10,912 nucleotides of DNA from Chitinophaga pinensis (GTDB lineage: Bacteria > Bacteroidota > Bacteroidia > Flavobacteriales_D > Crocinitomicaceae). Of this stretch, positions 1 to 6,956 are shown one piece after another. Within the stretch, counting starts at the first letter, position 1; each line of letters begins with the position of its first letter. The stretch lies in contig CAMBMC010000056.1 in assembly GCA_945868555.1 (NCBI GenBank), positions 1 to 10,912 on the forward strand, read 5' to 3'. The position numbers and the translations under genes were made by a program. The notes under the pieces were generated by a model. The model was not told where the DNA came from. It ran no database searches and saw only the letters and a list, made by a program, of their open reading frames with translations.

Positions 1-561
1 ATTGAACATCCGCACTTGTTCACCCACCAAACACATCACCAACAATCGAGACTCCACGCCTGTAATTCTAGAAACGGAATCAATCGCAGCCTTATCGCGC
101 GACACCGAAGTACAAAAATCTTCCCATGCCTTAGAATGTGCCCATGGATAGAGCGAAGTAGATTGTTTGCTATATGAGTTGTCAATCTTCTTGAATGCCT
201 TTTGAACTGACTTGTCTTTTTTCAAAAAAATGCGCACTGCATCGAGCATTCGATCTGCGATTTTAACATCATTCGTTTTCAAGTATACCGAAAGAATAAT
301 CTCTGCATTTTTGGGATACTTATCGGAAAGCACGCCAATTTTTTGATAAATCCGAACGCGAAGAGCTTGCTGTTGTGATGAATCTAAATCTTTGTCGCTT
401 TTTGCAGACACCTTGTCAAAATATCTGTTATTGATGTCCACATCCCCCGCATCATGTGTCCACTTCATCTTTACTGCCAATGCTGTAAACATTAAAAATA
501 AAGCCGCCGCGGCCAATAAATGAACGATAACTTTGTACGAAACGATGAATGCTCTTTTCAC
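1..561 (-). CDS. Membrane-anchored protein of unknown function (partial, C-terminus outside window)
   Basis: The reading frame runs for 187 codons off the left edge of the window, so the C-terminal part is missing. It starts with GTG: an in-frame TAA lies two codons upstream, and the next ATG (codon 24) would cut the membrane segment in half. Residues 1-10 are short and basic, residues 11-32 form one hydrophobic helix rich in Ala and Leu, and the rest is hydrophilic and probably periplasmic, so a signal anchor or uncleaved signal sequence is likely. The visible C-terminal end (about residues 163-187, containing TGVESRLLVMCLVGEQ) loosely resembles the helix carrying the catalytic Glu in lytic-transglycosylase-like domains. 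That is only an impression and the fold cannot be checked here. There is no Shine-Dalgarno sequence; the leader is A/T-rich. The existence of the gene is well supported, the function is not. Confidence 0.72.
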   Translation of the reverse strand, partial: MKRAFIVSYKVIVHLLAAAALFLMFTALAVKMKWTHDAGDVDINNRYFDKVSAKSDKDLDSSQQQALRVRIYQKIGVLSDKYPKNAEIILSVYLKTNDVKIADRMLDAVRIFLKKDKSVQKAFKKIDNSYSKQSTSLYPWAHSKAWEDFCTSVSRDKAAIDSVSRITGVESRLLVMCLVGEQVRMFN

Positions 562-814
562 TGATTATATTTTTTTGCGAATGTAATGGAAATAGACAAA
601 AGACCGCTATCGCTTTTGGACAAAAGACACTTCTACGCTCTTTGAGCTTCGAAGGACGATGGACCTTTTGGATATCAAGATTTTAGGAATTCAAGATTTT
701 AAGACTAATACTTACTTCGGTAGCTCTCCGTTCTCACTCTCGCTCTGAATTCGGCGAGGTTCCGAAGGAAGTCTCGAAGTCACCACCACAGACAAAAGAT
801 TTTAAAAAGTTACT

Positions 815-917
815 AGTTACTAATGACGAGTGACAAGTTGTGGAATTTTAGTTACGAATATTAAGGGCATTCGAAGCTAGCGCCTAACTCGTAATTAGTA
901 ACTCGTAATTAGTAACT
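815..917. repeat. Long-spaced inverted repeat, 17-base arms
   Basis: The arm at 815-831 (AGTTACTAATGACGAGT) matches the reverse complement of 901-917 at 16 of 17 positions, with 69 bases between the arms. The right arm falls within the TAACTCGTAATTAG tandem repeat. In a minus-strand transcript reading out of the DUF3050 gene the arms could pair into a long-looped hairpin starting a few bases after the stop codon. There is no T-run after it, so it is not a typical intrinsic terminator. Confidence 0.5.
885..912. repeat. Tandem direct repeat, 14-base unit, two exact copies plus a partial third
   Basis: TAACTCGTAATTAG occurs exactly at 885-898 and 899-912, followed by a decaying third copy starting TAACTTATAACT at 913. 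The array stops right at the TAG stop codon of the DUF3050 gene (923-925). Confidence 0.75.
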
Positions 918-922
918 TATAA

Positions 923-1687
923 CTAACACTCCGCTTGGATCTTCTCTGCAATTCCATCCCACAATCCAATGCGTTTTTGCATGGATAGAATGGCGATTTC
1001 CGTAACTTCTTGCCATTTCTGGTCATCGTCACCACAGAGTTCTTCAATCATTTTCAGTGAGATTGGTCCATGGTCATCGCCATCTATTTGGATGTGGCGC
1101 TCGAGGTACCAAAGAAATTTCGAGTAGGACACGCTGCTATCTTTTTCTGCTTCCTTCACGATCTCGATGAACATGTCAGGGATCAAGTCCTCACGGCCAA
1201 AGGTGAATGCTGAGGCGATGTTGTGCAACTTATTCCCGTCAACAACAGAAAATGTAAAGGCCATAAATTCTTTGGTCTTGTCCTGAATCGACAAGGATGA
1301 AATGGAGTTTCTCCAGTTTGGATTGTTCAACAAATTCAAGACGGTTTCAGTATTCGCGCCCACTTGCCGCATGGCGTTGATGTAGATTTCAAAATGGCTA
1401 TAAGGTTCTCCGTCTTGGTCCAAATCACTTTCTTCACCAAGTACAATTGCGTTGACAAATCGTCTGGTTACTCTATTTTTTGTTGGCTTCCAGGGAAGTT
1501 CCACGCAGGTCAATCCACGTTGAAGTCCCTTCAGCAGTGACATAAAATCCCACACGGCGAAAACATGTTCTTCCATGAACGTACGAACAGCATTTGGTGA
1601 GCGCAAGGCACTATACAAGGGGTGAACGGTCAATTGCTGACGGTATGGTGCCAGGGCTTTTTCTAGATTTTCGATGCGTTGCGACAT
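923..1687 (-). CDS. DUF3050 family protein, heme-oxygenase-like fold, possible diiron oxidase
   Basis: The 254-residue protein has the hallmarks of the DUF3050 family: a VHPLY segment (21-25), FMEEHVFAVWDFMSLLK (37-53), a CVELPW stretch (61-66) and LGEESD (83-88). The family belongs to the heme-oxygenase-like all-helical superfamily and has no assigned function. The sequence also carries a possible metal-binding set like that of heme-oxygenase-like diiron oxidases: H98, E166, and H198-x3-D202-x3-H206 in the segment ERHIQIDGDDH, with an acidic residue at 88-90 as the possible first ligand. That is inference from spacing. No signal peptide or membrane segment is seen, so it is probably cytoplasmic. 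The ATG lies 70 bases after the aspS stop on the same strand, so readthrough from aspS is plausible. A weak hairpin (TTACCA/TGGTAA, 1719-1740) lies in that gap. The family call is firm; the chemistry is open. Confidence 0.87.
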   Translation of the reverse strand: MSQRIENLEKALAPYRQQLTVHPLYSALRSPNAVRTFMEEHVFAVWDFMSLLKGLQRGLTCVELPWKPTKNRVTRRFVNAIVLGEESDLDQDGEPYSHFEIYINAMRQVGANTETVLNLLNNPNWRNSISSLSIQDKTKEFMAFTFSVVDGNKLHNIASAFTFGREDLIPDMFIEIVKEAEKDSSVSYSKFLWYLERHIQIDGDDHGPISLKMIEELCGDDDQKWQEVTEIAILSMQKRIGLWDGIAEKIQAEC

Positions 1688-1757
1688 GGAGATAAAAACT
1701 AATGGTTACCGTATTCTCTTACCAAATTCAACAATGGTAAATGCCTTTTGTTCCGAG

Positions 1758-3503
1758 TTATTTCAAACCAATTCCCAATTCCTTCAACTGTGCTGCATTC
1801 AATGGAGATGGCGCATCAATCATAGTGTCTCGTCCGCTGTTATTTTTCGGGAAGGCAATGTAATCACGGATCGATTCTGAGCCACCCATTGTTGCTACCA
1901 AGCGATCCAATCCGAAGGCCAGTCCTCCGTGTGGTGGCGCGCCATACTCAAATGCACTCATCAGGAATCCAAATTGATCTTGTGCTTCTTCCTTGGTGAA
2001 CCCGAGCAAGTCAAACATACGGGATTGCAGGTCGCGGTTGTGAATACGAATAGAACCTCCACCTAATTCAACACCATTCATGGCGAGGTCATACGCATTA
2101 GCACGAACCTTACCTGGTTCCGTTTGAATGAGGTGCATATCTTCTGGCTTTGGTGAAGTAAAAGGGTGATGCATGGCATGGTAACGGCCACTTTCTTCGT
2201 CCCACTCGAGCAATGGAAAGTCCAAGACCCACAAGGGTTTAAATACATTGGGGTCGCGTAAACCGAGTTCATTTCCAAGATGCAAACGCAAATCATTCAA
2301 TTGCTTACGTGTTTTTTCAAGATCACCACACAGCAAGAGCATTAAATCTCCTGCTTTTGCTGCTGCTTTTGCTGCCCATGCAGCGAGATCTTCTTGCGAA
2401 TAAAATTTATCTACCGATGACTTGTACGTGCCGTCAGCGTTGCATTTCACATAGACCAAACCCTTGGCGCCAATTTGTGGACGCTTCACCCATTCGGTCA
2501 ATTCGTCAAGTTGCTTGCGTGTAAATTCAGAACAATTTTCAGCGTTAATGGCAATGACTGCCTCAGCGCTGTCAAATACTACGAATCCTTTTCCGATAGC
2601 AAGCTCGCTTAAATCAACGAATTCCATTCCGAAGCGAATGTCCGGCTTATCAGATCCATAGCGCTCCATCGCCTCAGCATACTGCATACGTGGAAATGCT
2701 TCGGTAAAATCTACACCACGCACTGTTTTAAAGAGGTGTTTGATCAATCCTTCGAAGGTGTTCAAGATGTCATCCTGCTCAACGAAGGCCATTTCACAAT
2801 CTATTTGTGTAAACTCTGGCTGGCGATCGGCGCGTAAGTCTTCATCGCGGAAACACTTCACAATTTGATAGTAGCGATCGAATCCAGACACCATCAACAA
2901 TTGCTTAAATGTTTGTGGTGACTGTGGCAAGGCATAAAACTGTCCTTGATTCATTCGGCTTGGTACAACGAAGTCACGTGCACCTTCCGGAGTCGATTTA
3001 ATCAATACTGGTGTTTCAACATCGAGGAATCCTTGTTCGTTGAGGTACACTCGTGTTTCCAAGGCGACTTTATTTCGCAGCATCAATTTTTGTTGAACTG
3101 GTGTTCTTCGAAGGTCGAGGTAACGGTATTGCATACGGATTTCTTCTCCACCATCGGTTTCATCCTCAATCGTGAAAGGAGGCAATTTCGCAGCGTTCAA
3201 AATGTGTAGTTCTGTGACACGGATTTCGATTTCACCCGTAGCCATGTTTTTGTTCTTGCTCGAGCGTTCAATGACTTCACCCACGGCTTGTACGACAAAT
3301 TCACGCCCCAGTTTACGGGCTTTTTCGCCCAATTCGGTATCGCCTTCCATGTTGAATGCAAGCTGCGTAATTCCATAACGGTCGCGCAAATCAACAAAGG
3401 TCATTCCGCCAAGGTCGCGTGAGCGCTGCACCCACCCCGAAAGGGTTACTATTTGACCGATATGTGCTGTGCGTAGTTCTCCGCAGGTGTGTGATCTGTA
3501 CAT
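1758..3503 (-). CDS. aspS: Aspartate--tRNA ligase (bacterial type)
   Basis: A class IIb aminoacyl-tRNA synthetase that charges tRNA(Asp) with aspartate in the cytoplasm. The 581 residues match the usual bacterial length of about 580-600. An OB-fold anticodon-binding domain occupies about residues 1-105. The catalytic core follows, with class II motif 1 around VETPVLIKSTPEGARDF (162-178), motif 2 at 218-237 (FRDEDLRADRQPEFTQIDCE) and motif 3 at 527-535 (GLAFGLDRL). The bacterial GAD-type insertion lies between motifs 2 and 3, roughly 285-420. Residue 31 is Leu in SRDLGG; discriminating bacterial enzymes have Leu at this site, whereas non-discriminating ones, which also charge tRNA(Asn), often have His. 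A tRNA(Asp)-specific enzyme is therefore favoured. The ATG at 3503 begins the canonical MYRSHTCGEL N-terminus. A -7 box lies about 36 bases upstream, so the gene probably has its own promoter although it follows the response-regulator gene. Confidence 0.98.
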   Translation of the reverse strand: MYRSHTCGELRTAHIGQIVTLSGWVQRSRDLGGMTFVDLRDRYGITQLAFNMEGDTELGEKARKLGREFVVQAVGEVIERSSKNKNMATGEIEIRVTELHILNAAKLPPFTIEDETDGGEEIRMQYRYLDLRRTPVQQKLMLRNKVALETRVYLNEQGFLDVETPVLIKSTPEGARDFVVPSRMNQGQFYALPQSPQTFKQLLMVSGFDRYYQIVKCFRDEDLRADRQPEFTQIDCEMAFVEQDDILNTFEGLIKHLFKTVRGVDFTEAFPRMQYAEAMERYGSDKPDIRFGMEFVDLSELAIGKGFVVFDSAEAVIAINAENCSEFTRKQLDELTEWVKRPQIGAKGLVYVKCNADGTYKSSVDKFYSQEDLAAWAAKAAAKAGDLMLLLCGDLEKTRKQLNDLRLHLGNELGLRDPNVFKPLWVLDFPLLEWDEESGRYHAMHHPFTSPKPEDMHLIQTEPGKVRANAYDLAMNGVELGGGSIRIHNRDLQSRMFDLLGFTKEEAQDQFGFLMSAFEYGAPPHGGLAFGLDRLVATMGGSESIRDYIAFPKNNSGRDTMIDAPSPLNAAQLKELGIGLK

Positions 3504-3531
3504 TTTTGAAAGTATTTAGAATCGTTGAAAC

Positions 3532-3555
3532 GAAGGTCCAAAGATAAGAACCTTC
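3532..3555 (-). promoter_or_regulatory. Probable aspS promoter -7 box inside an inverted repeat
   Basis: On the minus strand TATCTTTG (3546 to 3539) matches the Bacteroidota -7 consensus TAnnTTTG exactly. No clear TTTG -33 box lies at the usual spacing. The -7 box sits within a dyad: GAAGGTCC (3532-3539) and GAACCTTC (3548-3555) pair over 7 of 8 positions, with one possible G-U pair in RNA and an 8-base centre. The predicted start of transcription falls near the downstream arm, giving a leader of roughly 28 bases. The dyad could be an operator or a weak terminator for the upstream regulator gene; no T-run follows it. Confidence 0.45.
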
Positions 3556-3582
3556 TGTCAATTGGAGGATAAACGAATGAAA

Positions 3583-3975
3583 TCAGTTTGCAAGACCTAC
3601 AAGCTCACGAATATATTCTACCGTTAATGGCTTCGAGATGAAGTCGCGAATCATCGGATAGGTTTTGGCGCGTTCAATGTCTTTTTGATTTACGGAAGAT
3701 GAAAGCATAATGATTTTGCTGTCTTTAAGAAAATCGAGTTCCGTCTCGGTCAAGCGGTCCAAGAACTCAAAGCCACTGATTTCCGGCATATTTATGTCGA
3801 GAAAAATATAGTTTGGTGGAGCTTCCTGAAGTTCAATGAGCTCATCTATCAGCGCAATAGCCTCATATCCAGATGGGGTAATTTCAATGTCGCTGTCACT
3901 TATTGCCCGTTGAATTGTTGCAGGATGAATGACCGAAATGATGTCGTCATCGTCGATAAGTAGGAAACGGATCAT
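3583..3975 (-). CDS. Single-domain response regulator (CheY-like receiver)
   Basis: The 130 residues form one receiver domain and nothing else. The acidic pocket is in LIDDDD (6-11), the phospho-accepting Asp is D60 in FLDINMP, the switch Ser lies in MLSSS (90-94), and the conserved Lys is K115 in SKP. No DNA-binding or enzymatic output domain is attached, so it must act through a partner protein or as a phosphate relay. The start ATG overlaps the stop of the upstream kinase gene by four bases (ATGA), which implies translational coupling and makes that kinase the obvious phosphodonor. The next gene (aspS) is 79 bases further on and probably has its own promoter. Confidence 0.93.
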   Translation of the reverse strand: MIRFLLIDDDDIISVIHPATIQRAISDSDIEITPSGYEAIALIDELIELQEAPPNYIFLDINMPEISGFEFLDRLTETELDFLKDSKIIMLSSSVNQKDIERAKTYPMIRDFISKPLTVEYIRELVGLAN

Positions 3976-5693
3976 GCGTTTAGTGGATTATTCGGTAAAA
4001 TTAAGGTAATTGTGGTTCCCTCTCCAAACTGTGATGTTAATTTAATCTCACCATTCAGTTTTTTAACAATTTCTTGACACATCGCCAATCCAAGACCAGT
4101 ACCCTGACTGCTTGAAGAAGCGCGGTAGAACATTTCAAAGACCCTTTTCTGATTGAGTTCAGAGATTCCTTCGCCATTGTCGATGATGTCGATGACGTAC
4201 ACTTCTCCTTCACGTCTAATTTTCACATGAACAAATGAGGTGAAGTTGTTCTTTTTACGGTATTTAATCGCGTTCGAAATGAGGTTCTTGAGTAAGGTCT
4301 CAACACGAGTTTTATCTGAAAAGATGATTGGCGAGCTGTCAGAAAAAACCTTTAAGTCAATCCCTTCCTCTGCGATGTAGGACAAATCTTGAAACTGCTG
4401 TTCTATCATGTTTTGCAGGTTGAATTCATCCCGGTAGACATCAACCCGTGAGTTTCTACTATATTCCAAAATTTCAAGGATGGTATTGTCTAAGCGGCCA
4501 ACACTTTTACCAATGAGCCCGTGGTATAATTTTGTTTCATTTTCATCTACCGATGTCTCAATCAATGATAATAAGCCTTTGATGGAAAGTAAGGGTGAAC
4601 GGAGATCATGCGAAATGCTGTAAATGAATTGATCTAATTCCTTATTGATTTTTTCAAGTTCAGTATTTTTTTGAATCAACTCTTTTTTATAGTTTTCTTC
4701 TGCAGTAATGTCTTTTTGAAGTGCGATAAAATTGATATGTTCTCCTTTTTCATCAAATACCGGAGTGATGGCAAGTTGGTTGTAATAGTGATGACCAGAT
4801 TTACTTTTATTCAAGACTGTCACCTCCACGCTTTCTTTCGCAGCAAGCGCATTTGCCATTTTGGTTTTATCCTCTAGACTCGTTAAATCAGATTGAAGAA
4901 ATTCTTTGGGTTTTTTGCCAATCACTTCTTCCAACTTGAAACCAGTGGTTTGTTCAAAGGAATTATTTACCCATTCGATTCGTCCATGCTTATCCGAAAT
5001 GATGACTCCACTTTTCGTTTTTGTGGCGATGAGGGATAATTTTTTCAATTCAATTTGCGCCTCTGCGATGGTATGCATTTGCTGGCGATTCTGCTGCGCA
5101 GTTATGATGTTAGATAAAATCGCCTCTACCTGTTGCACAAAAATGGAAAATAGAATTTTTGATCGGTCATTGATCGCAGGGTAAAACGGGGCCTTTTCAT
5201 TAGAGTTTGCCGCAGCAAGTAAAATTGACACATCCGAACCGATATCAATCGTTGACGAAAACATGCAACTTTTGAGCACGTTTTTTTCTGTGTGTTCCGT
5301 GCTTTGATGCACAACTTTTATTCCATGTGCCGTTTTATGGTAGTGAATGATCTTCTCAATTTCCCCAACAATGGCAGCTTCATCCTTTTTTCGCACGCCT
5401 TCAAGAATACGCTCCTCTTCCTGTCTATCTTTATGAAGAAAATACACATACGCAATTTGCGTTTCACAGATATCGATGACCGATTCCGCAACAAGCTGAA
5501 TAAACTCCTTTTCCGAGTTTAGTTTTAAGGCTTCGGTGTTGAATTTCAGTAAGCGCTTGTGCAGCACCAACTCATGATCGAGTTGCTCACGTGTATTGAT
5601 CAATTCTTGTTCGATCGATGAAAACCGCGTGACCCTCAATTGCAAGTCGAGGTATTTTTGGTAAAGCTCTTCCGGATTTAAGGAGTGTGGCAT
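3972..5693 (-). CDS. Sensor histidine kinase with coiled coil, GAF-like and PAS domains
   Basis: The 573-residue protein has no signal peptide or membrane helix, so it is a soluble kinase. Residues 5-48 are a likely coiled coil. Residues 49-195 look like a divergent GAF domain (alternating helix and strand, ending with an EAILSNI helix). Residues 218-332 are a PAS domain with the typical GRIEWVNNSFEQTTGF core and a PAC-like DITAEE end. A second helix leads to the dimerisation/phosphotransfer domain with H362 in SISHDLRSP. The ATPase follows: N box around N474 (NLISNAIKY), G1 box DNGEGI (505-510), F box VFEMFYR (518-524) and G2 box GTGLGLA (531-537). All residues needed for activity are present. 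It starts 6 bases after the FIST gene stop and overlaps the receiver gene by 4 bases, so the three genes are very likely one operon. The FIST protein is the obvious candidate input. What the GAF-like and PAS domains bind cannot be told. Confidence 0.94.
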   Translation of the reverse strand: MPHSLNPEELYQKYLDLQLRVTRFSSIEQELINTREQLDHELVLHKRLLKFNTEALKLNSEKEFIQLVAESVIDICETQIAYVYFLHKDRQEEERILEGVRKKDEAAIVGEIEKIIHYHKTAHGIKVVHQSTEHTEKNVLKSCMFSSTIDIGSDVSILLAAANSNEKAPFYPAINDRSKILFSIFVQQVEAILSNIITAQQNRQQMHTIAEAQIELKKLSLIATKTKSGVIISDKHGRIEWVNNSFEQTTGFKLEEVIGKKPKEFLQSDLTSLEDKTKMANALAAKESVEVTVLNKSKSGHHYYNQLAITPVFDEKGEHINFIALQKDITAEENYKKELIQKNTELEKINKELDQFIYSISHDLRSPLLSIKGLLSLIETSVDENETKLYHGLIGKSVGRLDNTILEILEYSRNSRVDVYRDEFNLQNMIEQQFQDLSYIAEEGIDLKVFSDSSPIIFSDKTRVETLLKNLISNAIKYRKKNNFTSFVHVKIRREGEVYVIDIIDNGEGISELNQKRVFEMFYRASSSSQGTGLGLAMCQEIVKKLNGEIKLTSQFGEGTTITLILPNNPLNA

Positions 5694-5699
5694 ATTCGC

Positions 5700-6887
5700 T
5701 TAGCGATAAATCACATACAAGGCTGTCGTGTAGTTGTGGAAGGTGTTTTTCCCACCCAAGCGCGCAAACTCACCGAAGCCATACATGCCTAGCCATGGCG
5801 GACATTCACTATTGCTATAAAACGGATATTGCATGCGATTCACAAGTTCTTCTTTAATAATGCGATTAAACAAGAAACGACCACGTGCCAAACAATCGGC
5901 ATGGAAAACAGCAACTGCATTTTTTCCGTGCATTCGCTTCGTGATTTCTTCTACAATACGGTCCATTTCCGAGAAAATAAGGTCTTCATTGCGCGTTGTT
6001 AACCACAATTCTGTGCCTTCTGAAATGGTTGTCGCGTAGTGCATTCCTTCACCGTCGTGTTTAGTGACAGCACGAAGCAAATGATCATTTCCATATTCTT
6101 TTGATAATTCGGGCGATAATTTTTCTCCCAATGCACCAATCGGAATGGTATCGACACAATCCGCTTCTTTTCCTGCTAGTCCAAGTCGATTCAGGTATTC
6201 GCTCCAAGCCGGATTCCCATTGAATTCTTGAATGATGTGTCCTTCAGACTTTGTCACCACCAGCGGCTCGCCAATGGCAACAAATCCATGCGTGGCTTGT
6301 GTTTCTACTTTAAGGCTTGGGTCCGCAAATCCAATGACATAGGCACCGTGTTCGTAAACGTTTTGATCCACCGCTTGAAAACTAACATGACCTTTCATGT
6401 TGTCCGATGATGTTGCACCAAAAATGGTTACCTCTTCCCCAAACACTTCTTCCAAGGCTTCGATACATTTGTCGTTGTCAACATCAATCCCTGAAGCAAG
6501 GAAATACAACATGTTTATTCCAGGTTTGGCCGCATGTAGCTTTTTCGCCATCTCCAAAGTCTTAGCATAGGAGTTGTGTCCATAGATATTGTTGCATGAT
6601 TCAAGTGCAAATTCGTTGCCTTTCACCGCCATCAAGGCCATGTCCTTCATCGACTCACTCACACCTTCACGTCCAACAACACCGCAACAAGATGCTGCAA
6701 CAATTCGTGCATTCGGCGCAAGTTGAGCAGCTTCATCAACTATTTCTTGGAAATCATGACCAATAGAAGCATGGAAAATTAATAAATCACTGTCGTGAAA
6801 GTTATTTCCCATGGCCGATTCAAGACATTCTTGAACACCACGACGGGTGTTGACCATACGGGTACTGGAAGAGTAAAAGTGTAGCAT
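5700..6887 (-). CDS. FIST-domain (FIST_N/FIST_C) sensory protein
   Basis: The 395-residue protein is a stand-alone FIST protein: FIST_N over about residues 30-225 (IFHASIGHDFQEIVDEAAQL, then VAASCCGVVGREGV, then TIFGATSSDNMKG) and FIST_C over about 225-390 (ending DCLARGRFLF, GMYGFGEFARLGGK and FHNYTTALYV). FIST domains are ligand-sensing modules; some members (NosP) bind heme and nitric oxide and are encoded beside the histidine kinase they control. Here the gene ends 6 bases before a kinase gene, which fits a partner role. No membrane segment or signal peptide is seen, so it is probably cytoplasmic. Cys67-Cys68 form a vicinal pair, and several histidines (31, 39, 44, 104, 118) lie in the N-terminal domain, but no heme ligand can be assigned from one sequence. 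The start codon follows an A/T-rich leader; TACATTTC at about 6908-6915 on the minus strand is a one-mismatch -7 box, so the operon may have its own promoter. Confidence 0.93.
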   Translation of the reverse strand: MLHFYSSSTRMVNTRRGVQECLESAMGNNFHDSDLLIFHASIGHDFQEIVDEAAQLAPNARIVAASCCGVVGREGVSESMKDMALMAVKGNEFALESCNNIYGHNSYAKTLEMAKKLHAAKPGINMLYFLASGIDVDNDKCIEALEEVFGEEVTIFGATSSDNMKGHVSFQAVDQNVYEHGAYVIGFADPSLKVETQATHGFVAIGEPLVVTKSEGHIIQEFNGNPAWSEYLNRLGLAGKEADCVDTIPIGALGEKLSPELSKEYGNDHLLRAVTKHDGEGMHYATTISEGTELWLTTRNEDLIFSEMDRIVEEITKRMHGKNAVAVFHADCLARGRFLFNRIIKEELVNRMQYPFYSNSECPPWLGMYGFGEFARLGGKNTFHNYTTALYVIYR

Positions 6888-6956
6888 GTTTTAATTTTGA
6901 GTGAAATGTACACAAAAAACCTTAAAAAATGCAGTCTTAGCCCTTGATTTTTGCCT

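Larger units (their letters stand above)
562..922. repeat. Gene-free spacer rich in short degenerate direct and inverted repeats
   Basis: This 361-base gap lies between the 3' end of the DUF3050 gene and the 5' end of the leftmost gene, both on the minus strand. I find no convincing coding frame or RNA gene in it. It holds several repeated words: GACAAAAGAC at 595-604 and 619-628, with GACAAAAGAT at 791-800; TCAAGATTTTA at 675-685 and 691-701 (16-base period); a 14-base tandem repeat at 885-912; and an inverted pair at 815-831 and 901-917. The promoter of the leftmost gene should lie here but no good match is visible; TACATTCG on the minus strand near 577-584 is an imperfect -7 candidate. Function unknown. 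Confidence 0.6.

Noticed and set aside
595..800. CRISPR array suggested by repeated GACAAAAGA words
   Set aside because: The repeats are only 10 bases long with irregular spacing (24 and 172 bases), and there are no cas genes nearby.
1719..1740. Hairpin TTACCA/TGGTAA between aspS and the DUF3050 gene as a terminator
   Set aside because: The stem is short and A/T-rich, the loop is 10 bases and no T-run follows; at best a weak structure.
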